Source: Halodurantibacterium flavum (GTDB lineage: Bacteria; Pseudomonadota; Alphaproteobacteria; Rhodobacterales; Rhodobacteraceae). Taken from it: DNA of 64,000 nt. Positions within the stretch are counted from its first letter, which is position 1. Every line of letters begins with the position of its first letter. The DNA lies in assembly GCF_042681825.1 (NCBI RefSeq), contig NZ_JBHUGH010000005.1:1-64000 (forward strand), read 5' to 3'. The notes below the pieces were generated by a model that made no database searches, was not told where the DNA came from, and saw only the letters and a list, made by a program, of their open reading frames with translations. Below, piece by piece: positions 38,549-48,300 of the stretch. The position numbers and the translations under genes are program-made.

Positions 38549-39118
38549 ATGCGCCTCGCTGCCGCCCACGCTGCCGCCCTTGTGTTTACCCTTGGCCTGC
38601 CGGCCACAGCCCTTGCGAATTGGTGCGACCTGCCCGAGGATCAGTGGCCCGAGATCGTGGCCCCCTCGGTCGACGGGGCCTGGTCGAGCGAGACGCTCTC
38701 CGGCCTCGCCTTTGTCGAGGGAGAGGCCGTCGCAATGCCCGAACGGATCAGCGGTCTCGCGACCTTCCGGGCCGATGGCGGGATGCTGTTCCTTGCCCCG
38801 CCCCAGACGCCAGCCGAGTTCGAGCTGTTGCCCGCCGGTGGCGAAAGCTGGGACCTTGCCATGGGCGGAGAGGACGCGCTGCCGGCCCAGACGGTCTTTG
38901 ACGATCCGACCTTCGGCTTTGGTCTTGAATGCCCGCTGGATGCACTGCCGCGCTATCGCACGGGCGGGCGGCTGGAAGATGCGGAAGGCGGGGTCGATTT
39001 CATGCTCTACCTCGTGATGCCCGATGCCGACACGGTCTATGCCGTCACCGTGGCCGACCTCGACGCGCCTGACGGGACGGCCGGCGTCGCCCGCGTCATC
39101 AGTCGTTTTACGAGGTAG
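38549..39118 (+). CDS. exported hypothetical protein
   Basis: A 189-residue protein with a signal peptide (RLAAAHAAALVFTLGLPATALA). The mature protein is acidic, with two cysteines (NWCDLPEDQWPEIVAPSVDG and LECPLDALPRY) likely forming a disulfide. The C-terminus is beta-rich (FMLYLVMPDADTVYAVTVAD). A GGAAGGATG site lies upstream and it begins 35 bp after tgt. I do not recognise the family; a periplasmic role is likely. Confidence 0.75.
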   Translation: MRLAAAHAAALVFTLGLPATALANWCDLPEDQWPEIVAPSVDGAWSSETLSGLAFVEGEAVAMPERISGLATFRADGGMLFLAPPQTPAEFELLPAGGESWDLAMGGEDALPAQTVFDDPTFGFGLECPLDALPRYRTGGRLEDAEGGVDFMLYLVMPDADTVYAVTVADLDAPDGTAGVARVISRFTR

Positions 39119-39193
39119 CCGGGACCTCATCTCGGGGGTTGAAGCGGCGCGGCCGCTCCTGCATTCTCTGTCACGAAGCTGTAACCGGAACTG

Positions 39194-39224
39194 GTTGAAT
39201 CCCGAGGGGCGATCCCCCAGATAT
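39194..39224 (+). promoter_or_regulatory. putative heat-shock (RpoH) promoter of lon
   Basis: GTTGAAT, a 13-base spacer and CCCCCAGATAT closely follow the sigma-32 pattern (CTTGAAA, 11-17 bases, CCCCATNT). The -10 element is about 70 bp upstream of the lon start. Lon is a classical heat-shock gene, so this is expected; the transcription start is not proven. Confidence 0.5.
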
Positions 39225-39293
39225 GGACCAATACGGGGGAGGCCGGGGCCGCCGATGTCCGGGGCCGGTGCCTTCCTGCCAGCATAAGGAAAG

Positions 39294-41702
39294 ATGATGC
39301 AAGATCCCCTCGCACATAGCTATCCCGTCCTGCCGCTGCGCGATATCGTGGTGTTTCCGCACATGATCGTGCCGCTGTTCGTCGGGCGGGAAAAATCGGT
39401 GCGTGCCCTCGAAGAGGTCATGTCCGATGACAAGCAGATCCTGCTGTCGAGCCAGATCGACCCGACCGTCGATGATCCGTCGACCGAAGGCATCTATCGG
39501 ACCGGCGTTCTGGCGAATGTGCTGCAACTGCTCAAGCTGCCCGACGGCACCGTAAAGGTGCTGGTCGAAGGCCGCCGGCGGGTGCGCATCGAGGAGTTTC
39601 TGGATAACGCCGACTTTTTCGAGGCCCGCGCCTCGGCGCTGGACGAAGAGCCGGGCGACCAGGAGACGGTCCGCGCGCTGCTCCGCTCGGTCGCCGAAGA
39701 GTTCGAGCGTTACGCCAAGATCAAGAAGAACATCCCCGAAGAGGCGCTCTCGGCCGTGACCGAGGCGAAGGAGCCCGCCAAGCTGGCGGACCTGATCGCC
39801 GGGCATCTGGGTCTTGAGGTCGGCCAGAAGCAGGAGCTTCTGGAAACGCTCGACGTGGCCGAGCGGCTGGAAAAGGTCTATGGCCTGATGCAGGGCGAGG
39901 TTTCGGTCTTGCAGGTCGAGAAGAAGATCAAGACCCGCGTCAAGTCGCAGATGGAGCGCACCCAGCGCGAATACTATCTGAATGAGCAGATGAAGGCCAT
40001 TCAGAAGGAGCTGGGCGACGGCGAGGAAGGCCAGAACGAGATCGCCGAACTGGAAGAGCGGGTGAAGGCCACCAAGCTGTCCAAAGAGGCGCGCGCCAAG
40101 GCGGATGCCGAAATCAAGAAGCTGAAGTCGATGTCGCCGATGTCGGCCGAGGCGACGGTTGTGCGCAACTACCTCGACTGGATGCTGTCGATCCCGTGGG
40201 GCGTGAAAAGCCGCGTCAAGAAGGACCTGAACAAGGCACAGGAGGTTCTGGACCGCGACCACTATGGCCTTGAGAAGGTCAAGGAGCGGATCGTCGAGTA
40301 CCTTGCCGTTCAGGCGCGGTCGCAGGCGCTCAAGGGTCCTATCCTCTGCCTCGTCGGCCCTCCGGGCGTCGGCAAGACCTCGTTGGGTAAATCGGTGGCA
40401 AAGGCCACGGGGCGCGAGTTCATCCGCATCAGCCTTGGCGGCGTGCGCGACGAATCCGAGATCCGCGGCCACCGCCGGACCTATATCGGCTCGATGCCCG
40501 GCAAGATCATCCAGGCGATGAAGAAGGCCAAGACCACGAACCCGCTCATCCTGCTCGATGAAATCGACAAGATGGGGCAGGACTTCCGTGGCGATCCGGC
40601 CAGCGCAATGCTCGAGGTGCTTGACCCCGAACAGAACGCGACCTTCGTCGACCACTATCTGGAAGTGGAGTATGACCTCTCGAACGTCATGTTCCTGACC
40701 ACGGCCAACAGCTACAACATGCCGGGGCCGCTTCTGGATCGGATGGAGATCATTCCGCTGTCGGGTTACACCGAGGATGAAAAGCGCGAGATCGCCAAGC
40801 AGCACTTGGTGCCGAAGCAGATCAAGAACCACGCTCTTCGCAAGGGCGAGTTCGCTGTGACGGACGGGGCGCTGACCGAGATGGTGCGCACCTATACCCG
40901 CGAGGCCGGTGTACGGAACCTTGAGCGTGAGATCGCAAAACTTGCGCGTAAGGCCGTGACCGAGATCATCAAGGGCAAGACCAAGACGGTCGAGGTGACG
41001 CCGGAACGGTTGGAGGACTTCCTTGGCGTGAAACGCTTCAAGTATGGTCTGGTCGAGAAGGAAGATCAGGTCGGCGTCGTGACGGGCCTTGCCTGGACCA
41101 GCGTCGGTGGTGAGCTTCTGTCGATCGAGGCGCTGCGCCTGCCGGGCAAGGGCCGGATGAAGACGACCGGCAAGCTGGGCGACGTGATGAAGGAGTCGAT
41201 CGACGCGGCTTCCAGCTTCGTGCGCTCGATCAGCCCGCAGCTTGGGGTGAAACCGCCGAAATTCGAGACCGTGGACATCCACGTCCACGTCCCGGAAGGC
41301 GCGACACCCAAGGACGGGCCGAGCGCGGGGATCGCGATGGTGACCTCCATCGTCTCGGTCCTGACGGGCATCCCTGTCCGCAAGGACATCGCGATGACGG
41401 GCGAGGTGACGCTGCGCGGCAACGTGCTGCCGATCGGCGGATTGAAGGAGAAACTTCTGGCGGCGCTGCGGGGGGGCATCAAGACCGTGCTCATCCCCGA
41501 GGACAATGCCAAGGATCTGCCCGAGATCCCCGACAACGTGAAGGAAGGTCTGACGATCATCCCCGTCAGCCATGTGCGCGAAGTGCTGAAACACGCACTG
41601 GTCCGCCAGCCCGAGCCGGTGGAATGGGACGAGGCCGCCGAAGAGGCCGCACTCGCCGCCCGCCGCAACGAGGGCCAGGGAGAGGCACGCACCGCGCATT
41701 GA
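39294..41702 (+). CDS. lon: ATP-dependent protease Lon (LonA)
   Basis: An 802-residue protein. The N-terminal substrate domain (YPVLPLRDIVVFPHMIVPLF) is followed by a coiled-coil (170-280). The AAA+ module has Walker A GPPGVGKTSLGKS and Walker B PLILLDEIDKMG. The protease domain has catalytic Ser in PKDGPSAGIAMV and Lys in GGLKEKLLAALRGG. Degrades misfolded and regulatory proteins. Start ATG 39294 (a second ATG follows directly) has an AAGGA site. A terminator follows the gene. Confidence 0.97.
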   Translation: MMQDPLAHSYPVLPLRDIVVFPHMIVPLFVGREKSVRALEEVMSDDKQILLSSQIDPTVDDPSTEGIYRTGVLANVLQLLKLPDGTVKVLVEGRRRVRIEEFLDNADFFEARASALDEEPGDQETVRALLRSVAEEFERYAKIKKNIPEEALSAVTEAKEPAKLADLIAGHLGLEVGQKQELLETLDVAERLEKVYGLMQGEVSVLQVEKKIKTRVKSQMERTQREYYLNEQMKAIQKELGDGEEGQNEIAELEERVKATKLSKEARAKADAEIKKLKSMSPMSAEATVVRNYLDWMLSIPWGVKSRVKKDLNKAQEVLDRDHYGLEKVKERIVEYLAVQARSQALKGPILCLVGPPGVGKTSLGKSVAKATGREFIRISLGGVRDESEIRGHRRTYIGSMPGKIIQAMKKAKTTNPLILLDEIDKMGQDFRGDPASAMLEVLDPEQNATFVDHYLEVEYDLSNVMFLTTANSYNMPGPLLDRMEIIPLSGYTEDEKREIAKQHLVPKQIKNHALRKGEFAVTDGALTEMVRTYTREAGVRNLEREIAKLARKAVTEIIKGKTKTVEVTPERLEDFLGVKRFKYGLVEKEDQVGVVTGLAWTSVGGELLSIEALRLPGKGRMKTTGKLGDVMKESIDAASSFVRSISPQLGVKPPKFETVDIHVHVPEGATPKDGPSAGIAMVTSIVSVLTGIPVRKDIAMTGEVTLRGNVLPIGGLKEKLLAALRGGIKTVLIPEDNAKDLPEIPDNVKEGLTIIPVSHVREVLKHALVRQPEPVEWDEAAEEAALAARRNEGQGEARTAH

Positions 41703-41738
41703 GCGGGTCGTGCAGGCGCCGAACTGCGATGAAGGGAA

Positions 41739-41764
41739 AGGCCCGCCAGATGGCGGGCCTTTTT
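41739..41764 (+). terminator. rho-independent terminator of lon
   Basis: AGGCCCGCC...GGCGGGCCT stem followed by TTTT. It lies 37 bp after the lon stop. Confidence 0.85.
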
Positions 41765-42080
41765 CGTTCGGGCTGGTGCCCCGAACTCAAGGCGGGGTGG
41801 CGTAACACCGGATCAGGGGAAGGTTGCAGGTGCGGGTTTATCGAGGCGTGTCCATCGCCCATCCCCCGGCGCGTTAAGCGGTACCGAAATTCCGCGGTAG
41901 GCCCCCTACAACATGGTCCATGAGGTGAAACCTCCGGCATGGCCCGGGAGCCCTCCCCAAACAGAGCTTCGCCATCACCCCCACCATTACCCACAATCCA
42001 CGCCATCTGTCCGGAACCTCGCATTTTCGGTCAATGCCCCCTTGCGGCACCCAACGGATGGCGATAATAGCAGCGCCCAA
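41765..42080. other. gene-free stretch between lon terminator and tRNA-Val, with clustered hairpins
   Basis: No convincing coding frame is present on either strand. Between 41882 and 41942 there are three stem-loops: TACCG...CGGTA (41882-41899), GTAGG-CCC-CCTAC (41897-41909) and CCATGAGG...CCT...CATGG (41918-41942). The first two share bases and exclude each other. This could be a structured RNA, a leader or a degraded repeat; I could not match it to 6S, SRP, tmRNA, RNase P or SAM-type riboswitches. Confidence 0.4.
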
Positions 42081-42155
42081 GGGTGATTAGCTCAGTGGTA
42101 GAGCGCTTCGTTCACATCGAAGATGTCAGGAGTTCGAATCTCTTATCACCCACCA
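42081..42155 (+). tRNA. tRNA-Val (anticodon CAC)
   Basis: A complete cloverleaf: acceptor GGGTGAT/ATCACCC, D-arm with GCTCAGTGGTAGAGC, anticodon stem CTTCG/CGAAG with loop TTCACAT (anticodon CAC), T-arm with GTTCGAATC, discriminator A and encoded CCA. It reads GUG valine codons. Its 3' end appears to have been used as an integration site, because a fragment with an integrase-like C-terminus points into it. Confidence 0.97.
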
Positions 42156-42345
42156 TGATTTCAGTGACTTGTCTGCCATCTGCAAAGCGTTCTGAGGTTT
42201 GTTGAACCTTTCGAAGCTTTTCGAAGTCAAGAATCCCCGCGGCCTCTGCCAGATGATCTGGCACATAGCGGGCGTAAGCGCGCGGTGACGGCTGTTGGTT
42301 GGCCCGGATACCGGCTTCCTCGACATTGGAACGCCGCCCTCTGCC
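42112..42345 (-). pseudogene. possible C-terminal remnant of a tRNA-Val-targeting integrase
   Basis: On the minus strand a frame reading RAYARYVPDHLAEAAGILDF, then KLRKVQQTSERFADG, runs into the tRNA. It ends at a TGA inside it (42112-42114). YARYxPDHLxEAA is typical of the region after the catalytic tyrosine in phage-type integrases of alphaproteobacteria, and such genes often end in the tRNA they target. The catalytic core is absent and no start is visible. From 42346 to 42754 I see no gene. Confidence 0.4.
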
Positions 42346-42754
42346 ATGTTATCCGCCGCAGTATGCCGCAGAACGCGCGGTGAAACCCCGTCAAGCTGGT
42401 GTAATGCCGGAGGTCATGATGAGGCGGCTTTCGTGATTATGCTGCGAGCGGGCGGGTAGACGACAACTGCAGCGTCCATGGCGTGCGCGGGGTCTGACAT
42501 CCGCGCACCACTGCTTGCAGGTTGCAAGCGGCGGGGCATACCCGCTATGCCCCCGGCCCAGGATCAACGGCGACCGATCTGCGGCAAAGGGCGGCGCGGA
42601 GTCCGCGACAAGTCGTCGTCCCGTACGCGCACCGTATCCCCCGCCAGGATCGGCAAGGCGCCGCCGGCATTTACGATGAAGCCTCCCAACCCCGTGACAG
42701 TGCGGGAAAAAATTGCTAGTCTCGCACCAAACAACAAACCGGGCGGGACAAACG

Positions 42755-43315
42755 ATGGGCAAGTATCTGACACGCAGGGGCGTTCTGCTGGGCGGGCTTT
42801 CTTTGACCGCGCTTTCGGCCTGCGGGAATCCGATCGGCAGCGACGGGGCGCAGCGGCTCGATGCGCGGGTCGACGCGACGCGCGATTTCCTGTTCAGCCG
42901 GTATCCGGGGACGCAGGATCTCGCCAGCCGGGCGCAGGGCATCCTTTACATGCCGCTGATCACCGAGGCGGGGCTGGGCTTTGGCGGCAGCTACGGGCAG
43001 GGGGCGCTGCGCATCCGGGATGTGACGGTCGATTACTATTCCGCCGCGCGGGCGACCATCGGCTTTCAGATCGGCGCGCAGCAATATGCCCATGCGCTCT
43101 TTTTCATGACGTCAGAGGCGCTGACCGAATTCCGCCAGTCCGAAGGGTGGGCCGTGAACGCCGATGTGCGCTATGCGCTGCCCGATGGCGGCGGCGCGGC
43201 GGGGCTCGACAGCACGACGCAGCAGGCGCCGGTGATCGCGGTGGTCTTTGGTCAGTCGGGGCTGATCGCAGGCGCGACGCTGGGCGGGACGAAATACACG
43301 CGGATCATTCCCTGA
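42755..43315 (+). CDS. SYLF/Ysc84-domain lipoprotein
   Basis: A 186-residue exported lipoprotein with lipobox LSLTALSACGN (lipid-anchored cysteine 24). The following domain has DFLFSRYPGTQDLASRAQG, GILYMPLITEAGLGFGGSYG and PVIAVVFGQSGLIAGATLGG, the layout of the YSC84/SYLF lipid-binding family. Such lipoproteins are common in Rhodobacterales; their function is unclear. ATG 42755 is chosen because it starts a clean signal peptide. Confidence 0.85.
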   Translation: MGKYLTRRGVLLGGLSLTALSACGNPIGSDGAQRLDARVDATRDFLFSRYPGTQDLASRAQGILYMPLITEAGLGFGGSYGQGALRIRDVTVDYYSAARATIGFQIGAQQYAHALFFMTSEALTEFRQSEGWAVNADVRYALPDGGGAAGLDSTTQQAPVIAVVFGQSGLIAGATLGGTKYTRIIP

Positions 43316-43384
43316 CGGGCATCGCCTGAACGCCGGTTCCTGACGGGAACAGGGGGGCGCAACCCCCGCGCGCGACAGCGCGCG

Positions 43385-43437
43385 GCCCGGCCCAACGGGA
43401 TGAGGCGCGGCAGCGTCGAAGACGGGCGGGAGAGCCC
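43385..43437. repeat. dispersed extragenic repeat, copy B
   Basis: It has the same blocks as 24002-24056 (GCCCGGCCCAACGGGATGAG and CGAAGACGGGCGGGAG) with a different middle. Immediately before it a hairpin GCGCGCGACAGCGCGC forms. It lies in the 182-bp gap between the SYLF lipoprotein and hemB, both of which end here. Confidence 0.65.
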
Positions 43438-43497
43438 CCGTCTTTGCCCGCGGGCCCTCCGTCCGATGGCCTTACTCCCCGACCTGCCCCGCAGGCG

Positions 43498-44502
43498 TCA
43501 CATCGCCCGTCCAAGCAGCCGCGCAACCTCGGGCGCGAAATAGGTCAGGATCCCGTCGCAACCCGCGCGCTTGAAGGCAAGCAGGCTCTCGATCATCGCC
43601 GCTTCGCCATTGATCCAGCCGCGATCCGCAGCACCCCGGATCATCGCGTATTCACCCGATACCTGATAGGCATAGGTCGGCACGCCAAAGTTCTCCTTCA
43701 CCCGGCGGCAGATGTCGAGATAGGGCATACCCGGCTTGATCATCACCATATCCGCGCCCTCGGCCAGGTCGCGCGCCACAAGGCGCAGCGCCTCGTCGCT
43801 GTTTCCGGGGTTCATCTGATAGGTCTTCTTGTCGCCGGTCAGCAGGCTGCCGGCGCCGACCGCATCGCGGAACGGGCCGTAAAACGCGCTCGCATATTTG
43901 GCGGCATAGGACAGCAGGACGACATTGCGATGGCCCGCGCCTTCCAGCGCGTTGCGCAGCGCACCGATCCGCCCGTCCATCATGTCCGAGGGGCCGATGA
44001 TATCGGCCCCGGCCTCGGCCTGTGCCAGCGCCATCCGCACCAGCGCCTCCAGCGTCTCATCGTTCAGGATCTCGCCGTCGCGCAGGAAACCGTCATGCCC
44101 GGTGATGTTATAGGGGTCGAGCGCCACATCGGTCATCACGGCGATGTCGGGTACCGCAGCCTTGATCGCCCGGATCGCCCGGTTTGTCAGGTTGTCGGGG
44201 TTCCACGCTTCCTCGCAGCCCTCGGTCTTCAGGTGAAGCTCGGTATAGGGAAAGAGGCAGATCGCCGGGATGTCCAGACCCGCCGCCTCTTCCGCCGCGC
44301 GCACCACGCGATCGACCGACAGCCGCGATACGCCCGGCATCGAGGCGACGGGTTCCTCGACATCGGTGCCTTCGCGCACGAAGACCGGCCAGATCAGGTC
44401 CTTTGCCGTCAACACGTTCTCCTGGCAGAGATCGCGGAGCGCGGGGCTCTTGCGGGTGCGGCGCAGCCGGCCGGCCGGGAACGGTGCGTGGATCGGGTGC
44501 AT
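43498..44502 (-). CDS. hemB: delta-aminolevulinic acid dehydratase (porphobilinogen synthase)
   Basis: A 334-residue enzyme with DLIWPVFVREGT at the start, the two catalytic lysines in YAAKYASAFYGPFRDAVG and MVMIKPGMPYLDICRRV, and EYAMIRGAADRGWI. It condenses two aminolevulinate molecules to porphobilinogen in heme synthesis. ATG 44502 begins with HPIHAPFPAGRLRRTR, normal for HemB; a 69-residue upstream extension is not credible. Confidence 0.96.
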   Translation of the reverse strand: MHPIHAPFPAGRLRRTRKSPALRDLCQENVLTAKDLIWPVFVREGTDVEEPVASMPGVSRLSVDRVVRAAEEAAGLDIPAICLFPYTELHLKTEGCEEAWNPDNLTNRAIRAIKAAVPDIAVMTDVALDPYNITGHDGFLRDGEILNDETLEALVRMALAQAEAGADIIGPSDMMDGRIGALRNALEGAGHRNVVLLSYAAKYASAFYGPFRDAVGAGSLLTGDKKTYQMNPGNSDEALRLVARDLAEGADMVMIKPGMPYLDICRRVKENFGVPTYAYQVSGEYAMIRGAADRGWINGEAAMIESLLAFKRAGCDGILTYFAPEVARLLGRAM

Positions 44503-44669
44503 GGCAACCTCGCTTATCGAACGTGTAGAACCCCGTTCGCAGATTTGCGCCGCAGGCTCAAGACCCGGCGCGGCGCTTGTCCTTTGGATTGGCAAGGCGG
44601 CAGAGACCCGGCCCGGAGTCACGTCGCGCCGCAGCGGCGCAAGCGGGAGGATCATGCGCTGAAGCACCA

Positions 44670-44707
44670 AGACCCGCCGCGGGTCTCCGACGCAGCCTTG
44701 CTGCGTC
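44670..44707. repeat. two adjacent extragenic hairpins
   Basis: AGACCCG-CCG-CGGGTCT (44670-44686) and GACGCAG-CCTTG-CTGCGTC (44689-44707) are perfect 7-bp stems two bases apart. They lie in the 262-bp divergent region between hemB and the next gene and may be an extragenic repeat or part of the 5' region of either transcript. Confidence 0.5.
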
Positions 44708-44764
44708 ACAGGGCGCCTCTGGCATTCCGGTGCGGCGGCGGCTAGTCTAATGCGACCCTCCCCA

Positions 44765-45313
44765 ATGACAGGCCGACCGAACGTGAGCCTTTATCAGAGC
44801 CTTCTGGAAATCCTCGACACCCGCTCCTTTTCCACCCTCTGGTACTGGATCGCGCTTCTGGGCTTCTGGTCGGCTGCGGGCGGGCGGGTTCTTGGCCTGC
44901 CCTATGACATTGCCTTTGCGGCCCGGCAGGGAAGCGAGACCGCCGCCGCCGATCTGGAGACGATGACTCCCATTCTGGCCCGGCGGCAGATGGCCCTGAC
45001 GCAAGGCACAGGCGGGTTGATCGCCGTGGCCCTCGCGGCGCTGGTTCTGGCGCTGCTGCTGGTGCTCGGATTCTTCTACGGGCTGGAACTTGCCCAGGCG
45101 GCGGTTTTCTTCGCCTTGCCGCTCTGCCTTCTCATGCTGATGCGGCTTGCGCTGGCGCGGCGCATCCTGCGCGACGCCCCGGCGGGCGAGGATCTGGCGC
45201 GGCTCATGCTGCGGCATCGCGGCTGGGTGCAGTTTCTGGCGATGACGAGCGTCTTCCTCGCAGTGCTGTGGGGCATGTGGCACAGCCTGACGACCGGTGT
45301 GTTGGGCAATTGA
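44765..45313 (+). CDS. inner-membrane protein of unknown function
   Basis: A 182-residue protein with four to five hydrophobic helices (TLWYWIALLGFWSAAGG, LIAVALAALVLALLLVLGFF, AVFFALPLCLLMLMRLALA and a last one near residue 160). Similar Rhodobacterales proteins are often labelled as a component of the SufBCD complex, which I cannot support from sequence. The start may be ATG 44765 or GTG 44783; neither has a good ribosome-binding site. It ends 31 bp before mfd and is probably co-transcribed. Confidence 0.7.
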   Translation: MTGRPNVSLYQSLLEILDTRSFSTLWYWIALLGFWSAAGGRVLGLPYDIAFAARQGSETAAADLETMTPILARRQMALTQGTGGLIAVALAALVLALLLVLGFFYGLELAQAAVFFALPLCLLMLMRLALARRILRDAPAGEDLARLMLRHRGWVQFLAMTSVFLAVLWGMWHSLTTGVLGN

Positions 45314-45344
45314 CATTGCCGCCGCAGCCGTTACCTCCGGCCCC

Positions 45345-48300
45345 ATGACCAAAGCTGCACGTATCACACTGGGCGGTGCGCCCGAAGGCTATGACGCCCG
45401 CCTGCTGGCGCGTGAAATGGAAAAGACCGGCGCGCCGGTCATCCATATCGCCCGCGACGACAAGCGGCTTGAGGCGATGCGCGAGGCGCTGCGCTTTTTC
45501 GCGCCCAAGGCGGTGGTGCTGGCCTTTCCCGCCTGGGATTGCCTGCCCTTCGACCGGTCCTCGCCCAATCCGGCGATCTCGGCGGCGCGCATGTCGACGC
45601 TCGCGGCGCTGGCGCATGGGGTGCCGGGGCCGTTTGTCCTGCTCACCACGCTTTCGGCCGCGATGCAGCGCGTGCCGGCGCGGGATGTGGTCGCGGGCGC
45701 GTCCTTTTCCGCCCGGGTCGGGGGTCGCGTCAACGAAGGGGCGCTGCGGCAGTTCCTTGTGCGGATGGGCTTTTCCCAGTCGCCCACGGTGACGGAGCCC
45801 GGCGACTATGCGGTGCGGGGCGGGATCATCGACATCTATCCGCCGGGCGAGGGCGGGCCGGTGCGGCTCGATCTCTTCGGCGATGTTCTGGACGGCGCGC
45901 GACGGTTCGACCCGGCGACGCAGCGGACGACCGAAAAGCTCGACATGGTCGAGCTGGCGCCCATGTCCGAGATCATTCTGGACGACGCGGCGATCACCCG
46001 GTTCCGCCAGAACTACCGGGTGGAATTCGGCGCCGGCGGCACGGACGACCCGCTTTATGAGGCGGTGAGCGCGGGGCGCAAGCATCAGGGGATGGAGCAC
46101 TGGCTGCCCTTTTTCCATGAGCGGCTGGAAACCCTGTTCGACTACCTTCCCGGGGCGTCGGTCCTGCTCGATGACCAGATCACCGCGCAGCGCCTCAGCC
46201 GGTGGGAGGGGATAGCCGACCAATACGACACCCGGCGCGAGACGATGGGCGCGAAGAACCGCAGCGATACGGTCTACAAACCCTGTCCGCCGGGGCTCCT
46301 GTATCTGGACGACGCCGCATGGGAAGGGGCGTTGACCGACCAGCGGGTGCTGCAACTGAACCCGCTGCCGCAGGGCACGGGGCCGGGCGTGCTGGATGCC
46401 GGCGGACGGATCGGGCGCAACTTTGCCCCGGAGCGCCAGCAGGAAAACATCAGCCTCTTCGCGGCCTTGGCGGCCTATCTCAAGGAACTGCGCGAAGACC
46501 GGCAGGTCGTCGTCGCCAGCTATTCGGACGGCGCGCGCGAACGGCTGAAAGGGTTGATGGAGGATCAGGGCGTCACCGGCGCCACGCCCATTCGCGACAT
46601 GCGCGACGTGCCCGAGGGGCGCGGCGGCCTCTTTCTGGTGACATGGGGGCTGGAACACGGGTTCATCGCCCCGGGGCTTGCCGTGATCTCGGAGCAGGAC
46701 GTGCTGGGCGACCGGCTGATCCGCGCCCCCAAACGGCGCCGCAAGGCCGAAAACTTTCTGACCGAGGCGCAGGCGCTGTCACCCGGCGATCTGGTCGTGC
46801 ATGTGGATCACGGCGTCGGGCGCTACACGGGTCTTGAAACGATCACGGCCATGGGCGCGCCGCATGAATGTATCGCGCTGGAATATGCCGGTGGCGATCG
46901 CCTGTTCCTGCCGGTCGAAAATATCGAGCTTCTGTCCCGCTTCGGCCATGAAGAAGGGCTGCTCGACAAGCTTGGCGGCGGGGCATGGCAGGCCAAGAAG
47001 GCGCGGCTGAAAGAGCGTATCCGCCAGATTGCCGACAAGCTGATCCGCATTGCCGCCGAACGCATCCTGCGCAGCGCGCCGATGTATGAACTGCCCGGCG
47101 CCGCGTGGGAGGCGTTCTCGGCCCGCTTTCCCTATACCGAGACCGACGACCAGCTTGCCGCCATCGAGGATGTGCTGACAGACATGGCCGCCGGACGCCC
47201 CATGGACCGGCTGATCGTGGGCGATGTGGGCTTTGGCAAGACCGAGGTCGCGATGCGCGCGGCCTTCGTTGCAGCGATGTCCGGCGCGCAGGTGGCGGTG
47301 ATCGCGCCTACGACCCTTTTGGCGCGCCAGCATTTCCGCAGCTTTTCCGAACGCTTCCGCGGCTTTCCTGTCAACGTGCGTCAACTGTCGCGCTTTGTCC
47401 CCGCGAAAGAGGCATCGGCAACCCGCGCGGGTCTTGCCGATGGCAGCGTCGATATCGTGATCGGTACGCACGCGCTGCTGGCCAAGGGGGTGAGGTTCCG
47501 CAACCTCGGCCTGTTGGTCATTGACGAGGAACAGCATTTCGGGGTGTCCCACAAAGAGCGCCTGAAAGAGATGCGGAGCGAGATCCACGTCCTCACGCTC
47601 ACTGCGACGCCGATCCCCCGGACGCTGCAGCTGAGCCTGACCGGCGTGCGGGATCTGTCGATCATCGGGACGCCGCCGGTCGACCGACTGGCGATCCGCA
47701 CCTATGTCTCCGAATTCGACGCGGTCACGATCCGCGAGGCGTTGCTGCGCGAACATTATCGCGGCGGGCAGAGCTTTTACGTCGTGCCGCGCATCAGCGA
47801 TCTTGCGACGATCGAGGAGTTCCTGCGCGAACAGGTGCCCGAGGTCACGTTCGTCACCGCACATGGACAGATGGCAGCGGGTGAGCTCGACGACCGGATG
47901 AACGCCTTTTATGACGGCAAGTATGACGTGCTGCTGGCGACGACCATCGTCGAATCCGGTCTCGATATTCCGACCGCGAACACGATGATCATTCATCGCG
48001 CCGACATGTTCGGGCTTGCGCAGCTTTACCAGATCCGGGGGCGGGTGGGCCGCGCCAAGACCCGCGCCTATTGCTACCTGACGACGCGGCCACGCACGCC
48101 CCTGACGCCGCAGGCCCTGAAACGCCTGCGCCTTCTGGGCAGCCTCGACAGTCTTGGCGCGGGCTTTACGCTGGCCAGCCAGGACATGGACCTGCGCGGC
48201 GCCGGCAATCTGCTGGGCGAGGAACAGTCGGGCCATATCAAGGAAGTGGGATACGAACTCTACCAGTCGATGCTTGAGGAAACCATCGCGCGGCTGAAAT

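Noticed and set aside
39171..41699. 842-codon open frame on the minus strand across lon
   Set aside because: Complete overlap with lon, which has all protease and ATPase motifs; the antisense translation has no recognisable domain.
42346..42754. Small genes between the tRNA-linked relic and the SYLF lipoprotein
   Set aside because: Several short frames exist but none has a ribosome-binding site, conserved motif or plausible composition.
43498..44709. Longer HemB starting near 44709
   Set aside because: The extra N-terminal residues are unlike HemB and pass through extragenic hairpins; the ATG at 44502 gives the normal family start.
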